Shown: positions 45,280 to 54,825 of the stretch, piece by piece
Position numbering within the stretch: the first letter of the stretch is position 1
Layout of the letters: each line of letters opens with the position of its first letter
Assembly: GCA_002709305.1 (NCBI GenBank)
Contig: PAQM01000006.1
Location: forward strand, 1 to 64,000
Direction of reading: 5' to 3'
From: Crocinitomicaceae bacterium
GTDB lineage: Bacteria; Bacteroidota; Bacteroidia; Flavobacteriales_D; Crocinitomicaceae
Length of the DNA stretch: 64,000 bases
Made by a program: the position numbers and the translations under genes
The notes under the pieces: model-generated
What the model saw: the letters and a program-made list of their open reading frames with translations, nothing else
What the model was told of the DNA's origin: nothing
Database searches by the model: none

Positions 45280-47091
45280 TTATTTTAACTTATCTTCAAT
45301 TTCTTTAAGTGAAATAGTTTCTATTATTTTTTTACCTCTTGGAGAATAAGTATGGTTTTCACATTGAAATAGTTTATCGACTAATGCTTGAATAGATTTA
45401 TTCGTATTAAGGTTTAATTTTTTCATTGCAGTTGATTTTGCAATTGATAAAATTATTTTGTTTGTTATATGAGATTCATCTATCTCTTTATACTCGAGAG
45501 TATCTAAAATATCATCTATACATTCTGATATTGATTCTTCCTGAAGAATAGAGGGGACTGATTTAATAGTTAAAAGATTGTTTTTAATAATACCTCTATA
45601 TCCAAACTTTTTTAATAGATCATAATTTTGTTCCCAAATATTTATTTCATTTATTGATACTTCTTTTTCTAAAGGAAACAATAATTTCTGCGAAGATAAA
45701 CATTTGTTTTCTAGCGACTTAAGTGTTTCTGAATAAGTCATCTGTTCAATAGCTCTTCTTGCATGAATAATCATTAGCCCTGATTTACTTGGTGTTATGA
45801 TATAACTATCTTTTATGAGAAATTTAGAAAAACTTTCTAATGAATTAACAATATCTATTGGCGGATAATTTTCTGTGTTATTTTCTTTTTCTTCATCAAT
45901 AGAATAAAAATTATCCCAATCTACAGAAGACGATTTTGCGGAACCAAAACCCTTGTTAGTTAATCCTTTTGAGTTGTCCTTAGTTTTAAAAGGATTGAAT
46001 TTTGAATTAACTTTAATAATTGGTTCACTAGCAGCTTGAGATAAAATAGAATTTGGTATATCAAAGCTAGATTCTTTATCAAAATCTATTGTAGGAGTGA
46101 TATTATATTTCCCTAAAGATCTCTTTATAGTACTAAGTAATATTGAATAAATATATTTTTCTTCTTCAAATTTAATTTCTGTCTTTGTTGGATGAACATT
46201 TATGTCAATCTTTTTAGTATTAATCTCCATATATATAAAATATCCAGGAAAATTTTCTTTTTTTATTAAACCCTCGAAAGCTTTTGTTATGGCATGATTA
46301 AAATATGAACTTTTGAAAAACCTATTATTGATAAAGAAAAATTGATCTCCACGTGTTCTTCTAGTGTGTTCAGGCTTAACAACAAAACCTTTGATGGTAG
46401 CAATTTCTGTAGATTCTTCTATTGGTACTAGTCTATCATTCCAACTTTCGGTATATAGATTTATAATTCTTTTACGTAAAATACTAGAATGTAGGTTGAA
46501 AATTTCAGCTCCATTATGAGTCAAAGTTAAATTTATTTCTGGGTGCGATAAAGCAATACGAATAAATTCATCTTGAATATGCTTGAATTCCGTAGATTCT
46601 TTTTTTAAAAAATTCCTTCTTGCAGGAACATTGAAAAATAAATTTTTAATTTCAAAAGATGTTCCAATTGGACAAACAACATCTTCTTTTTTTTCAATAT
46701 TACTTCCTTTAATAAATATTAATGTTCCTGTTTCTTGATTTTCAGTTCTAGTTTTCATTTCAACATGAGATATTGCTGAAATTGAAGCGAGAGCTTCTCC
46801 ACGAAAACCTTTTGTTGTTATTCTATATAAATCATTAGGAGTTTTAATCTTACTAGTAGCATGGCGTTTAAAACATTTTTCTGCATCATTAGATGACATT
46901 CCTTTACCATCATCAACAACTTGAATTAATGTTTTTCCAGCATCTTTTATATTTACATCAATATTTAATGCTCCTGAATCAATAGAATTTTCTATAAGCT
47001 CTTTTACAACAGAAGATGGTCTTTGAATAACTTCACCAGCTGCTATTTGATTAGCAATATTTTCAGGTAGTAGATTTATTATATCCATCAA
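45280..47091 (-). CDS. mutL: DNA mismatch repair protein MutL
   Basis: Links mismatch recognition by MutS to strand removal. The 603-residue protein has a clear GHKL ATPase: NQIAAGEVIQRPSSVVKELIENS with the catalytic Glu, DDGKGM and GFRGEALASIS, then the transducer domain with NNRFF and DVNVHPTKTEI. The linker (350-430) is Ser/Asn-rich, and the C-terminal dimerisation domain ends with SIAKSTAMKK. In that domain the endonuclease motif usually written DQHAxxERxxYE reads HARRAIEQMTYSE, so the nicking activity may be weak or absent. Second gene of its operon. Confidence 0.94.
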   Translation of the reverse strand: MMDIINLLPENIANQIAAGEVIQRPSSVVKELIENSIDSGALNIDVNIKDAGKTLIQVVDDGKGMSSNDAEKCFKRHATSKIKTPNDLYRITTKGFRGEALASISAISHVEMKTRTENQETGTLIFIKGSNIEKKEDVVCPIGTSFEIKNLFFNVPARRNFLKKESTEFKHIQDEFIRIALSHPEINLTLTHNGAEIFNLHSSILRKRIINLYTESWNDRLVPIEESTEIATIKGFVVKPEHTRRTRGDQFFFINNRFFKSSYFNHAITKAFEGLIKKENFPGYFIYMEINTKKIDINVHPTKTEIKFEEEKYIYSILLSTIKRSLGKYNITPTIDFDKESSFDIPNSILSQAASEPIIKVNSKFNPFKTKDNSKGLTNKGFGSAKSSSVDWDNFYSIDEEKENNTENYPPIDIVNSLESFSKFLIKDSYIITPSKSGLMIIHARRAIEQMTYSETLKSLENKCLSSQKLLFPLEKEVSINEINIWEQNYDLLKKFGYRGIIKNNLLTIKSVPSILQEESISECIDDILDTLEYKEIDESHITNKIILSIAKSTAMKKLNLNTNKSIQALVDKLFQCENHTYSPRGKKIIETISLKEIEDKLK

Positions 47092-47094
47092 TTA

Positions 47095-47412
47095 TTACCA
47101 GATTTTATTAATTATAGAGTTAATGTTTCCTAAGCCATTAAACATAAAGTAACCTAAGAACAACAAAATTATTATTAACGACAAAATTCTAATATTATAA
47201 TTTGTGTTTGATTTTTTTCTTGTCTGCTTATTATTCCAATTTCTTTTTATAGCATCTCTTAAAAATGGATTTTCTTTATTGATATTATTGTTTTTAACTT
47301 TTGTATAGTATAATTTTTTAATCTCAAGATTTTCCTTTCTTTTATCATAAAACAAAGGCGAATAATGGAATCTTTTGTTCTTAATTCTGTTATTTAGAAA
47401 TTTATATTTCAT
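47095..47412 (-). CDS. Small basic single-span membrane protein
   Basis: 105 residues: a Lys/Arg/Asn-rich cytoplasmic part (1-75) with three short helices, then one membrane span near 76-96 (ILSLIIILLFLGYFMF). It ends 3 bases before the mutL start on the same strand and is the likely first gene of the mutL operon. A -7 box (minus-strand TAAATTTG) lies at 47420-47427, only 8 bases before the start codon. No known family; possibly specific to relatives of this organism. Confidence 0.6.
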   Translation of the reverse strand: MKYKFLNNRIKNKRFHYSPLFYDKRKENLEIKKLYYTKVKNNNINKENPFLRDAIKRNWNNKQTRKKSNTNYNIRILSLIIILLFLGYFMFNGLGNINSIINKIW

Positions 47413-47419
47413 TACAATA

Positions 47420-47427
47420 CAAATTTA
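47420..47427 (-). promoter_or_regulatory. -7 box for the mutL operon
   Basis: Minus-strand TAAATTTG fits TAnnTTTG. It is only 8 bases from the first start codon, so transcription would begin at or close to the ATG, giving a nearly leaderless message. No -33 element is evident. Confidence 0.4.
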
Positions 47428-47533
47428 GCAAATTATATTCCGTTTCTTATCTGAATTTAATTCATTATTATTTTGTTTATAAATAATAAAACGAAATAGA
47501 AATATTCAATTATTACTATTGTATTTTTGATAT

Positions 47534-50137
47534 ATGAATGCAAGAAAAATATTTTTATCAATATTATTAACGTTATTTCTTTTAAATTTTTGTTGTTCTT
47601 TTAGTAAACAAACCACATATAATAATAAAAATCAATCCATTGAATATAATGAATCAAAAAAATGGGTAGATGAAAAAATAAAAAGTCTTTCATTAGAAGA
47701 AAAAATAGGTCAAATATTAATTGTTAATTATAATGTCAATGGAAATAAATTAACTCTAAAAAAAAATGATTCTATTATTAAAAAATATAATATAGGAGGT
47801 GTTTTATTACCCAAATTATCAAGAGATTCTATTTTTATTTATACTAAACGTATTAATAATATATCAAAACTCCCATTATTAATTGGTATAACTGGTTACC
47901 TAAATTTGTATCCTAGTAAAAATAAATCTAAAAAATTCCCTTATAGTTACACATTAGGCGCTGCAAATGATATCCAATTGACAGAGTTAATCGGCAAAAT
48001 GATAGGTCAAGAGTCTAGACGATTGGGTGTTCAAATTAATCTATCACCATCTTTAGATATAATTCAACACTGTGTTAAAACAGGCTATAACCCAAAAAAA
48101 ATCATGAATCATATTGATGTTATTGTCAAAGGACTTAAATCTCAGGGTATACTTACTGAAATTAATGATTTATTCGGGTTAAATAAAGATAATGAAGAAA
48201 GTGAATTTAAAATTGTTGTAGATTTAGAAATAGTAGAAAGTGAAATTAAAAAAATCATAAATAAGGTTAAATCTGGAGAAATAAATGAAGAAAGAATTAA
48301 TGAACGTTGTAGAAAAATTTTAGAACAAAAATTCTTAAACTTTATTAGAGAAACAAAAACGTTAAATAAGACATATTCAGAAGGAGAAATTAAACTTGCT
48401 AAAAGACTTATCTATGAAAAATCGATTACTGTAATAAAAAATGAAGAACAAGTTCTTCCAATTAATAGGTTTGATAAAAAAATCGTTCACATTTCAATAG
48501 GTATAGATTCTATTTCATTAAAAAGGTCAATAAATTTAATTAGTGAAATTGATCATTTTCAATTCAATTCTTTACAAGAAGCTAAAAAAGTTTTTTCATC
48601 AAAATTATCTAATTATGATTTAGTTATTACCACTTTACAATCTAAACAAAAAAATATTGAAAATGAAAAGGACTTAAATGATTGGATAGATATACAAGAC
48701 TCGTTAAATGATAAAATATTAGTCATTTTTGATCATCCATTATTACTTAAAAAAATTAATTTAAATAAAATTAATAGCATTGTAATTGCATATGAAGATA
48801 ATCCAATAGCACTTGATAGAGCTGGTCAATTTTTAATGGGTACTTTTTCTAGTTCAGGTAAACTTCCTGTGGATATTATTTCAAAATATAGAGCAGGAGA
48901 TGGTATTATTATTAATAGTACTGGAAGACTTAAGGATTCTCAACCTGAAGAATTAGGTATTAACCCTATTCAATTATCAGAAATTGATACTATTGTGAAA
49001 AATAGTATTAAATCTAAAGCTTTTCCTGGATGTCAGATTGTTGTTGCAATCAAGGGAAAAGTAATTTATAGAAAATCATTCGGTTATCACACATATGATA
49101 AAATTAGAGAAGTAACTAACACAGATATTTATGATATTGCTTCAATTACAAAAATAGCAGCTTCTACATTAGCTTTAATGCATATGGAGAGTAATAATAA
49201 ATTTAATCTTAATAATAAACTATCATATTATCTTCCAGAACTTAAGGATAAAGATCAATATGGAAATATTAATTTGAAATCAATGATGTCTCATCAATCA
49301 GGTTTGAAATCATGGATTCCTTTTTATATAAAAACATTAAATAATAACGAGCTTAGAAGTGATATATATCAAGACAAAAAAAGCGATTTATTTTCAACTC
49401 AAGTTTCATCAAACTTATGGATTGTGAATGGTTACACTAATAAAATTTATGAACAAATATTAGAAACACCATTAAAAGGTAATCGTTATAAATATTCAGA
49501 TGTTGGTTATTATTTCTTAAAAAAAATCATTGAAAATAAATCAGGTCTATCTCTCGATAAGTATATGAAGAAATATTTTTATAATCCAATAGGTTTGTCA
49601 AATATAACTTATAACCCAACTAAATATTTTCCTCTCAATCAGATTATCCCAACTGAGTATGACACAATATTTAGAAAAGAACAAATACATGGTTACGTTC
49701 ATGATCAGGGTGCGGCAATGATTGGAGGAATAGGCGGACATGCTGGTCTTTTCTCAAATGCTGGAGACTTAGCGAGTTTAATGCAATTACTTTTAAATAA
49801 TGGGGAATATGCTGATATTTCATATATAAATCCTAACGTTGTAAAAAGGTATACTGAATGCCAGTATTGTCCATTAAATAGGAGAGGAGCGGGATTTGAT
49901 AAACCAAAATTAGATTTAAATGGAGGTCCTACTTGTGAATTAGTAAGTTTGTCTAGTTTTGGGCATTCCGGATTTACTGGTACACTTGTCTGGTCTGACC
50001 CAGTAAATGAAATAAATTATGTTTTTTTATCAAATAGAGTTTATCCAAATGCAGATAATTGGAAAATTGTAAAAATGAATGTTCGTACTGATATTCAGAG
50101 GGTTATATATAAAGCACTTAAAGGATCTAAAATATGA
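47534..50137 (+). CDS. Exported GH3/serine-hydrolase fusion with a gutted GH3 domain
   Basis: 867 residues. An N-terminal signal sequence (LLNFCCSFSK, possibly a lipoprotein) precedes a GH3-like region (about 45-300: KIKSLSLEEKIGQILIVN, IGGVLLPKLSRDS, LGVQINLSPSLDI, ERINERCRKILEQK), then a C-terminal beta-lactamase-like hydrolase. In homologues I recall, KHFPGHG and the FTDAL-type catalytic Asp separate LSPSLDI from ERINERC by roughly 180 residues; here only about 80 remain and both motifs are gone. The hydrolase is intact, with Ser537 and Lys540 in SITK, YSD in place of YxN and HSGFTGT as the third motif. Its stop overlaps bshA by 4 bases. In Bacteroidota such fusions are thought to act on the cell wall. 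Confidence 0.85.
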   Translation: MNARKIFLSILLTLFLLNFCCSFSKQTTYNNKNQSIEYNESKKWVDEKIKSLSLEEKIGQILIVNYNVNGNKLTLKKNDSIIKKYNIGGVLLPKLSRDSIFIYTKRINNISKLPLLIGITGYLNLYPSKNKSKKFPYSYTLGAANDIQLTELIGKMIGQESRRLGVQINLSPSLDIIQHCVKTGYNPKKIMNHIDVIVKGLKSQGILTEINDLFGLNKDNEESEFKIVVDLEIVESEIKKIINKVKSGEINEERINERCRKILEQKFLNFIRETKTLNKTYSEGEIKLAKRLIYEKSITVIKNEEQVLPINRFDKKIVHISIGIDSISLKRSINLISEIDHFQFNSLQEAKKVFSSKLSNYDLVITTLQSKQKNIENEKDLNDWIDIQDSLNDKILVIFDHPLLLKKINLNKINSIVIAYEDNPIALDRAGQFLMGTFSSSGKLPVDIISKYRAGDGIIINSTGRLKDSQPEELGINPIQLSEIDTIVKNSIKSKAFPGCQIVVAIKGKVIYRKSFGYHTYDKIREVTNTDIYDIASITKIAASTLALMHMESNNKFNLNNKLSYYLPELKDKDQYGNINLKSMMSHQSGLKSWIPFYIKTLNNNELRSDIYQDKKSDLFSTQVSSNLWIVNGYTNKIYEQILETPLKGNRYKYSDVGYYFLKKIIENKSGLSLDKYMKKYFYNPIGLSNITYNPTKYFPLNQIIPTEYDTIFRKEQIHGYVHDQGAAMIGGIGGHAGLFSNAGDLASLMQLLLNNGEYADISYINPNVVKRYTECQYCPLNRRGAGFDKPKLDLNGGPTCELVSLSSFGHSGFTGTLVWSDPVNEINYVFLSNRVYPNADNWKIVKMNVRTDIQRVIYKALKGSKI

Positions 50138-51255
50138 AAATAGGTATAGTATTATATCCAACTTATGGTGGAAGTGGTGTTGTTGCTACAGAATTAGGTA
50201 AATTATTAGCAAAAAAAAATCATGAAATTCATTTTATAACTTACTCACAGCCAGTTAGGTTAGGTTCATTTAGTGAAAATTTATTTTATCACGAAGTAAG
50301 AGTTTCAGATTACCCTTTATTTGATTATGAGCCATATGAAACAGTATTAGCTAGTAAAATGGTTGATGTGGTTAAACATGAAAAATTAGATTTATTACAT
50401 GTCCATTATGCTATCCCACATGCCTCTGCTGCTTATATGGCAAAAAATATATTAAAATCACAAGGCATTAATATTCCGTTTATTACTTCTCTTCATGGAA
50501 CCGATATTACTTTAGTAGGTAAAGACCCATCGTTTGAGCCAGTTATTACATTTTGTTTAAATCAATCTGATGCTATAACAGCAGTATCAGAAAGTTTGAA
50601 AAATGACACTTATAAGCAATTTTCAACAAATTGTGATATTAAAGTAATTCCAAATTTTGTTAATCTAGAAAAGAATTCGTCTAGGAAAAAAAATAAACTA
50701 CGAAAAAAATATGCTTCTGATGAAGAATCAATACTTTGTCATATTTCAAATTTCAGAAAAGTAAAACGTGTAAAGGATGTTATTAAGGTATTTGATAAAG
50801 TTAATAAGGTTAAAAAGTCTGTAATGTTATTAGTTGGAGATGGACCTGAACGTAATTTAATAGAAGAATTTTGTAGGGAATTAAATTTGTCCAGTCGAGT
50901 TGTTTTTTTAGGTAAAATTCGTGATACATCTAAAGTGCTTGAATTAGCCGATCTATTTTTATTACCTTCAGAAACAGAAAGTTTTGGTTTGGCTGCACTT
51001 GAGGCTATGTCTAAAGGAGTACCTGTAATATCTTCAAATACAGGTGGTATACCAGAAGTGAATATTCATGGTGTTACTGGTTTTTTATCAAATGTTGGTG
51101 ATGTAATAGATATGTCAGAAAATGCTCTATATCTGTTAAAAGACAAAGAAAGATTAAACAATTTTAGTCAAAATGCTTTAAATCGTTCTAAAGAATTTAA
51201 CATTGAAACGATTGTTAAGGAATATGAGGATTTATATTATGATGTATTAAATTAA
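50134..51255 (+). CDS. bshA: N-acetyl-alpha-D-glucosaminyl-L-malate synthase
   Basis: First step of bacillithiol synthesis: joins GlcNAc from UDP-GlcNAc to L-malate. The 373-residue GT4 enzyme has the N-terminus KIGIVLYPTYGGSGVVATELGKLLA, LLHVHYAIPHASAAYMAK and TSLHGTDITLVGKDPSF, the specific BshA signatures, then LPSETESFGLAALEAMSKGVPVISSN with the two catalytic-domain glutamates. bshB and bshC are not in the window. ATG overlaps the stop of the GH3-fusion gene by 4 bases (ATGA), so they are coupled. Confidence 0.93.
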   Translation: MKIGIVLYPTYGGSGVVATELGKLLAKKNHEIHFITYSQPVRLGSFSENLFYHEVRVSDYPLFDYEPYETVLASKMVDVVKHEKLDLLHVHYAIPHASAAYMAKNILKSQGINIPFITSLHGTDITLVGKDPSFEPVITFCLNQSDAITAVSESLKNDTYKQFSTNCDIKVIPNFVNLEKNSSRKKNKLRKKYASDEESILCHISNFRKVKRVKDVIKVFDKVNKVKKSVMLLVGDGPERNLIEEFCRELNLSSRVVFLGKIRDTSKVLELADLFLLPSETESFGLAALEAMSKGVPVISSNTGGIPEVNIHGVTGFLSNVGDVIDMSENALYLLKDKERLNNFSQNALNRSKEFNIETIVKEYEDLYYDVLN

Positions 51256-51258
51256 CAA

Positions 51259-52440
51259 CTAAGTAATATTTTCTATAATCATAGAAGAAGCGCCTCCACC
51301 ACCATTACAAATAGCTGCACAACCATATCTACCTTTATTTTGTTTTAATACGTTAATTAATGTGACAATTATTCTTGAACCAGAATTTCCTAGTGGATGA
51401 CCTAGTGCTACAGCACCTCCATTAACATCAACTTTTTCAGGATCTAATCCTAATTTTTTTGTATTGTATAATCCAACAACAGAAAATGCTTGATTTAATT
51501 CCCAATAATCAATATCTTGAATTTTAAGATTTGCTTTTTTTAAAGCTACAGGGACAGCAAGAGATGGGGCAGTTGTAAATAGTTCTGGATTATGAGATGC
51601 ATCACCGTATCCGATTATTTTTGCAATTGGTTGAATATTTAATGTTTTCATTTTTTCTTTACTTACTAAAACTAATGCTGACGCACCATCATTTAGGGTA
51701 GATGCATTGGCAGCAGTAACTGTTCCATCTTTCGTGAAGACAGGCTTTAATTTTGGAATCTTATCTATTCGAACATTAGAGTATTCTTCATCTTTAGAAA
51801 TAATTATATCATCACCTCGTCTCTGAGGTACTTTAACAGGAATAACTTCATCTTTAAATTTACCATTATCCCATGCAGAAGCCGCTCTTTTATATGATTC
51901 AATTGCAAAATTATCTTGTTCCTCTCTTGTTATATTATTTAAGCTCGCACATTTATCTGCACATACACCCATATGAATATTATTATACACATCTGTTAAT
52001 CCATCTTTCACCATACCATCATAGGCTGTAATATTACCTAATTTACTTCCTAATCGTAGATTTTGATAATGAGGCACCATACTCATGTTTTCCATTCCTC
52101 CAGCAATAACAATATCATTATCTCCACAAATAATTGATTGACTTGCTAAACTCAAGGATTTCATTCCAGAAGCACAAACTTTATTTATCGTAGTACAAGG
52201 AATATTTTCAGATAAACCAGCGAAAATAGCCGCTTGACGAGCCGGGGCTTGGCCTAAATTAGCTTGTAAAACATTACCCATAAATACTTCATCTATTTTA
52301 TCTTTAGAAATATTAGCCTTATCAACAGCTGATTCAATTGCTATTGCTCCAAGTTGTGTTGCAGGGATATTAGATAATCCACCCATAAAACTACCCATTG
52401 GAGTTCTAACAGCAGAAATTATATATACTTCATTATTCAT
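51259..52440 (-). CDS. Acetyl-CoA C-acetyltransferase (thiolase)
   Basis: 393 residues, full-length thiolase. Active cysteine Cys89 in NKVCASGMKS, histidine in GGAVALGHPLGNSG, and the C-terminal cysteine in CAAICNGGGGASS, so all three catalytic residues are present. Likely acetoacetyl-CoA formation or the last step of beta-oxidation; direction and substrate cannot be told from sequence. It stands alone between convergent bshA (3 bases) and the divergent VWA-like gene. Confidence 0.92.
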   Translation of the reverse strand: MNNEVYIISAVRTPMGSFMGGLSNIPATQLGAIAIESAVDKANISKDKIDEVFMGNVLQANLGQAPARQAAIFAGLSENIPCTTINKVCASGMKSLSLASQSIICGDNDIVIAGGMENMSMVPHYQNLRLGSKLGNITAYDGMVKDGLTDVYNNIHMGVCADKCASLNNITREEQDNFAIESYKRAASAWDNGKFKDEVIPVKVPQRRGDDIIISKDEEYSNVRIDKIPKLKPVFTKDGTVTAANASTLNDGASALVLVSKEKMKTLNIQPIAKIIGYGDASHNPELFTTAPSLAVPVALKKANLKIQDIDYWELNQAFSVVGLYNTKKLGLDPEKVDVNGGAVALGHPLGNSGSRIIVTLINVLKQNKGRYGCAAICNGGGGASSMIIENIT

Positions 52441-52511
52441 TTAAAAGAGTTTTTATAATAAATGACAAAATTAATAAATTAAATATTTGAGTTTATTATT
52501 TTAGTAACCAA

Positions 52512-54581
52512 ATGAAATTATTTTCAGATATATCTTTTTTATGGTTGATTCCATTGGCGATTATATGTTTTGTAATTGTTTATTTTTTTTACAAAAAAGA
52601 AAAATTAATAGAGTTTAATCGATCAATTAAAATAATATTAATAATTATTAGAAGTTTAGCATTTTTATTATTATTTATTCTTTTATTTGAAATAACATTT
52701 CAATTCAAAGAAACAAAAATTGAAAAACCTCTTTTCATTAATCTTACAGATAATTCTAGTTCTTTATTAAATTATTCAGATAGTAATTATGTTATTAATA
52801 ACATTAAAAATATTCATCAAAAAATAAAAGAAAAATTTAAAGATAAATTTGAATTTAGAAATTATATAGTAGGTAAAAATGTTAGACTAGATTCTGTTAG
52901 TCTTGATGAGTCTGTTTCTAATTTAAATGCTGGTTTTGATTTTATTTATAATAAATATTTTAACAATAATATTGGAGCAATTTGTTTTATTAGTGATGGT
53001 AATTTTAACATAGGTAGTAGTCCCTTATATGGTTCTGAAAAAATTAAATTCACTCCAATTTTTTCAATTGGTGTAGGAGATACAATTATAAAAAGAGATC
53101 AATTGTTAAGAAATGTTTCAGTTAATGATATTGCGTTTTATAAAAATAAGTTTCCAATTGAAGTGAATATTGAGGCCTCTAAAATGGGTAAAGTTAACAC
53201 AGAATTATCTCTTTGGAAAGATCAACAAAAAATTGATTCTAAGGTCATAAAATATAATGATGGTGATTTGGATTTTATTAACACTAGCTTTATGGTTGAT
53301 GCTAATGATATAGGTTTTAATGCTTATACGGTTAGATTAAAAAAAGAATCTAATGAATCTTCTTATGAAAATAATACCCGAACATTTTACATAGAGGTAA
53401 TTGATTCTAGAAGTAAAATTTTATTGTTAGCGGATGCACCTCACCCAGATATTTCAGCAATAAAACAAGAATTAGAAAAAGATGAAATCATTGATGTTTC
53501 TACATCATTAATAAATAAATGGAATGGAGAATTAAATCCTTATTCATTAGTTATTTGGCACAATCCCACAGAAAAAGACAAGTCAGTTTTAAAAAAAATA
53601 AATGAATCAAAAATTCCAGTATTATATATTTTAGGCAATCAATCATCCAATTCTTTAATTAATGAAATGGATATAGGTGTAAATTTACCTTTATCAAAAT
53701 CTATTGATCAAGCTCAAGGGATATTCTCAAATGATTTTAAATTATTTGAAATTTCTGATAAATTAAAAAAATCTATTAAAATTTGGCCGCCATTGAGTGT
53801 TCCATTTGGCCGTATTACACAAAATCAAAATGAAGTTCTTATTAAACAGAAAATAGGTGAAATAATAAAAAATACACCTATCTTATACTTTACTTCTTTT
53901 GAAAATCAAAAAATAGGTGTATTTATCGGAGAAGGAATATGGAGATGGAAGTTATCTGATTATCTTCAGTATAATAATTCTAATTCATTTAATGAACTTA
54001 TTCAAAAATTAATTCAATACCTGACTATTAAGAAGAATACTGACCCACTTCGTATTAATCTCCCTAAAATAATAAGCAAAAATGAACCTATAATTATTAA
54101 TGCTGAGTTTTATAATTCTTCATTTGAATCAATTACTGAACCTGATATTCAATTAAGCCTTTTTTTAAACAACAAAATTTATAGTAACTATACATTTGCT
54201 AAAAAAACATCTAATTATAAATTAGATTTAGGAACATTAAAGGAAGGGTTTTATAATTGGAATGCTAGTTCTACATATAATGGTAAAAAAATTATTAAGT
54301 CAGGTTCTTTTATAGTTGAAAATAGTTCTATTGAAGATGTTTCTACTCATGCTGACCACAATATACTTGAACAAATTGCATTTAAATCTAATGGTTCGTT
54401 CTATTCTTTAAAAAACACAAAAAATTTATTAGCTGATATAGATAAACGTAAAGATATAGTTAATATTAGCTATCAAGAATCGAATTTTTCAAATTTGATT
54501 GACTGGAAAGTTTTATTTTTTATTATTTCTTCATTATTTATTTTAGAGTGGTTTATTAGAAGATATAACGGGAGCTATTAA
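52512..54581 (+). CDS. VWA-like membrane protein of unknown function
   Basis: 689 residues. Two spans at the N-terminus (9-27 and 41-61), a large extracytoplasmic region and a final span near 666-682. After the second span is LFINLTDNSSSLL; DNSSS at 80-84 fits the DxSxS metal (MIDAS) motif of von Willebrand A domains, and FISDGNFNIGSSPLYGS matches the next VWA strand. Beta-sandwich stretches follow. Similar proteins occur in Bacteroidota gene sets; the role is not known. The small gene at 54649 follows on the same strand. Confidence 0.7.
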   Translation: MKLFSDISFLWLIPLAIICFVIVYFFYKKEKLIEFNRSIKIILIIIRSLAFLLLFILLFEITFQFKETKIEKPLFINLTDNSSSLLNYSDSNYVINNIKNIHQKIKEKFKDKFEFRNYIVGKNVRLDSVSLDESVSNLNAGFDFIYNKYFNNNIGAICFISDGNFNIGSSPLYGSEKIKFTPIFSIGVGDTIIKRDQLLRNVSVNDIAFYKNKFPIEVNIEASKMGKVNTELSLWKDQQKIDSKVIKYNDGDLDFINTSFMVDANDIGFNAYTVRLKKESNESSYENNTRTFYIEVIDSRSKILLLADAPHPDISAIKQELEKDEIIDVSTSLINKWNGELNPYSLVIWHNPTEKDKSVLKKINESKIPVLYILGNQSSNSLINEMDIGVNLPLSKSIDQAQGIFSNDFKLFEISDKLKKSIKIWPPLSVPFGRITQNQNEVLIKQKIGEIIKNTPILYFTSFENQKIGVFIGEGIWRWKLSDYLQYNNSNSFNELIQKLIQYLTIKKNTDPLRINLPKIISKNEPIIINAEFYNSSFESITEPDIQLSLFLNNKIYSNYTFAKKTSNYKLDLGTLKEGFYNWNASSTYNGKKIIKSGSFIVENSSIEDVSTHADHNILEQIAFKSNGSFYSLKNTKNLLADIDKRKDIVNISYQESNFSNLIDWKVLFFIISSLFILEWFIRRYNGSY

Positions 54582-54648
54582 TATTCTGTAAATTCTCGCA
54601 ATAATATTTTAAAATTTTCGTTTTATTTTAAAATCAACAATAAAGCCT

Positions 54649-54801
54649 ATGTTAAAAAAATACTCTGAAATTTCTATTTATAAAAAACCTAAAATATCAA
54701 TCAACAAAGACATAATTATTAATATATTAAATTATAGTAAGTCTATTGAGGTAAAGGAATCTAAAACTATAAAAAAGAATTTTATAATTAAATTAAATTA
54801 A
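54649..54801 (+). CDS. Small basic protein, possible gene
   Basis: An ATG-started frame of 50 codons, MLKKYSEISIYKKPKISINKD at the start and ending in a run of Lys, Ile and Asn. It has a mixture of synonymous codons like the neighbouring genes, and sits 67 bases after the VWA-like gene on the same strand. I recognise no domain. An AT-rich stretch can produce such a frame by chance, so this is a candidate only. Confidence 0.45.
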   Translation: MLKKYSEISIYKKPKISINKDIIINILNYSKSIEVKESKTIKKNFIIKLN

Positions 54802-54825
54802 ATTAAATCATTATTCTATAATTGA

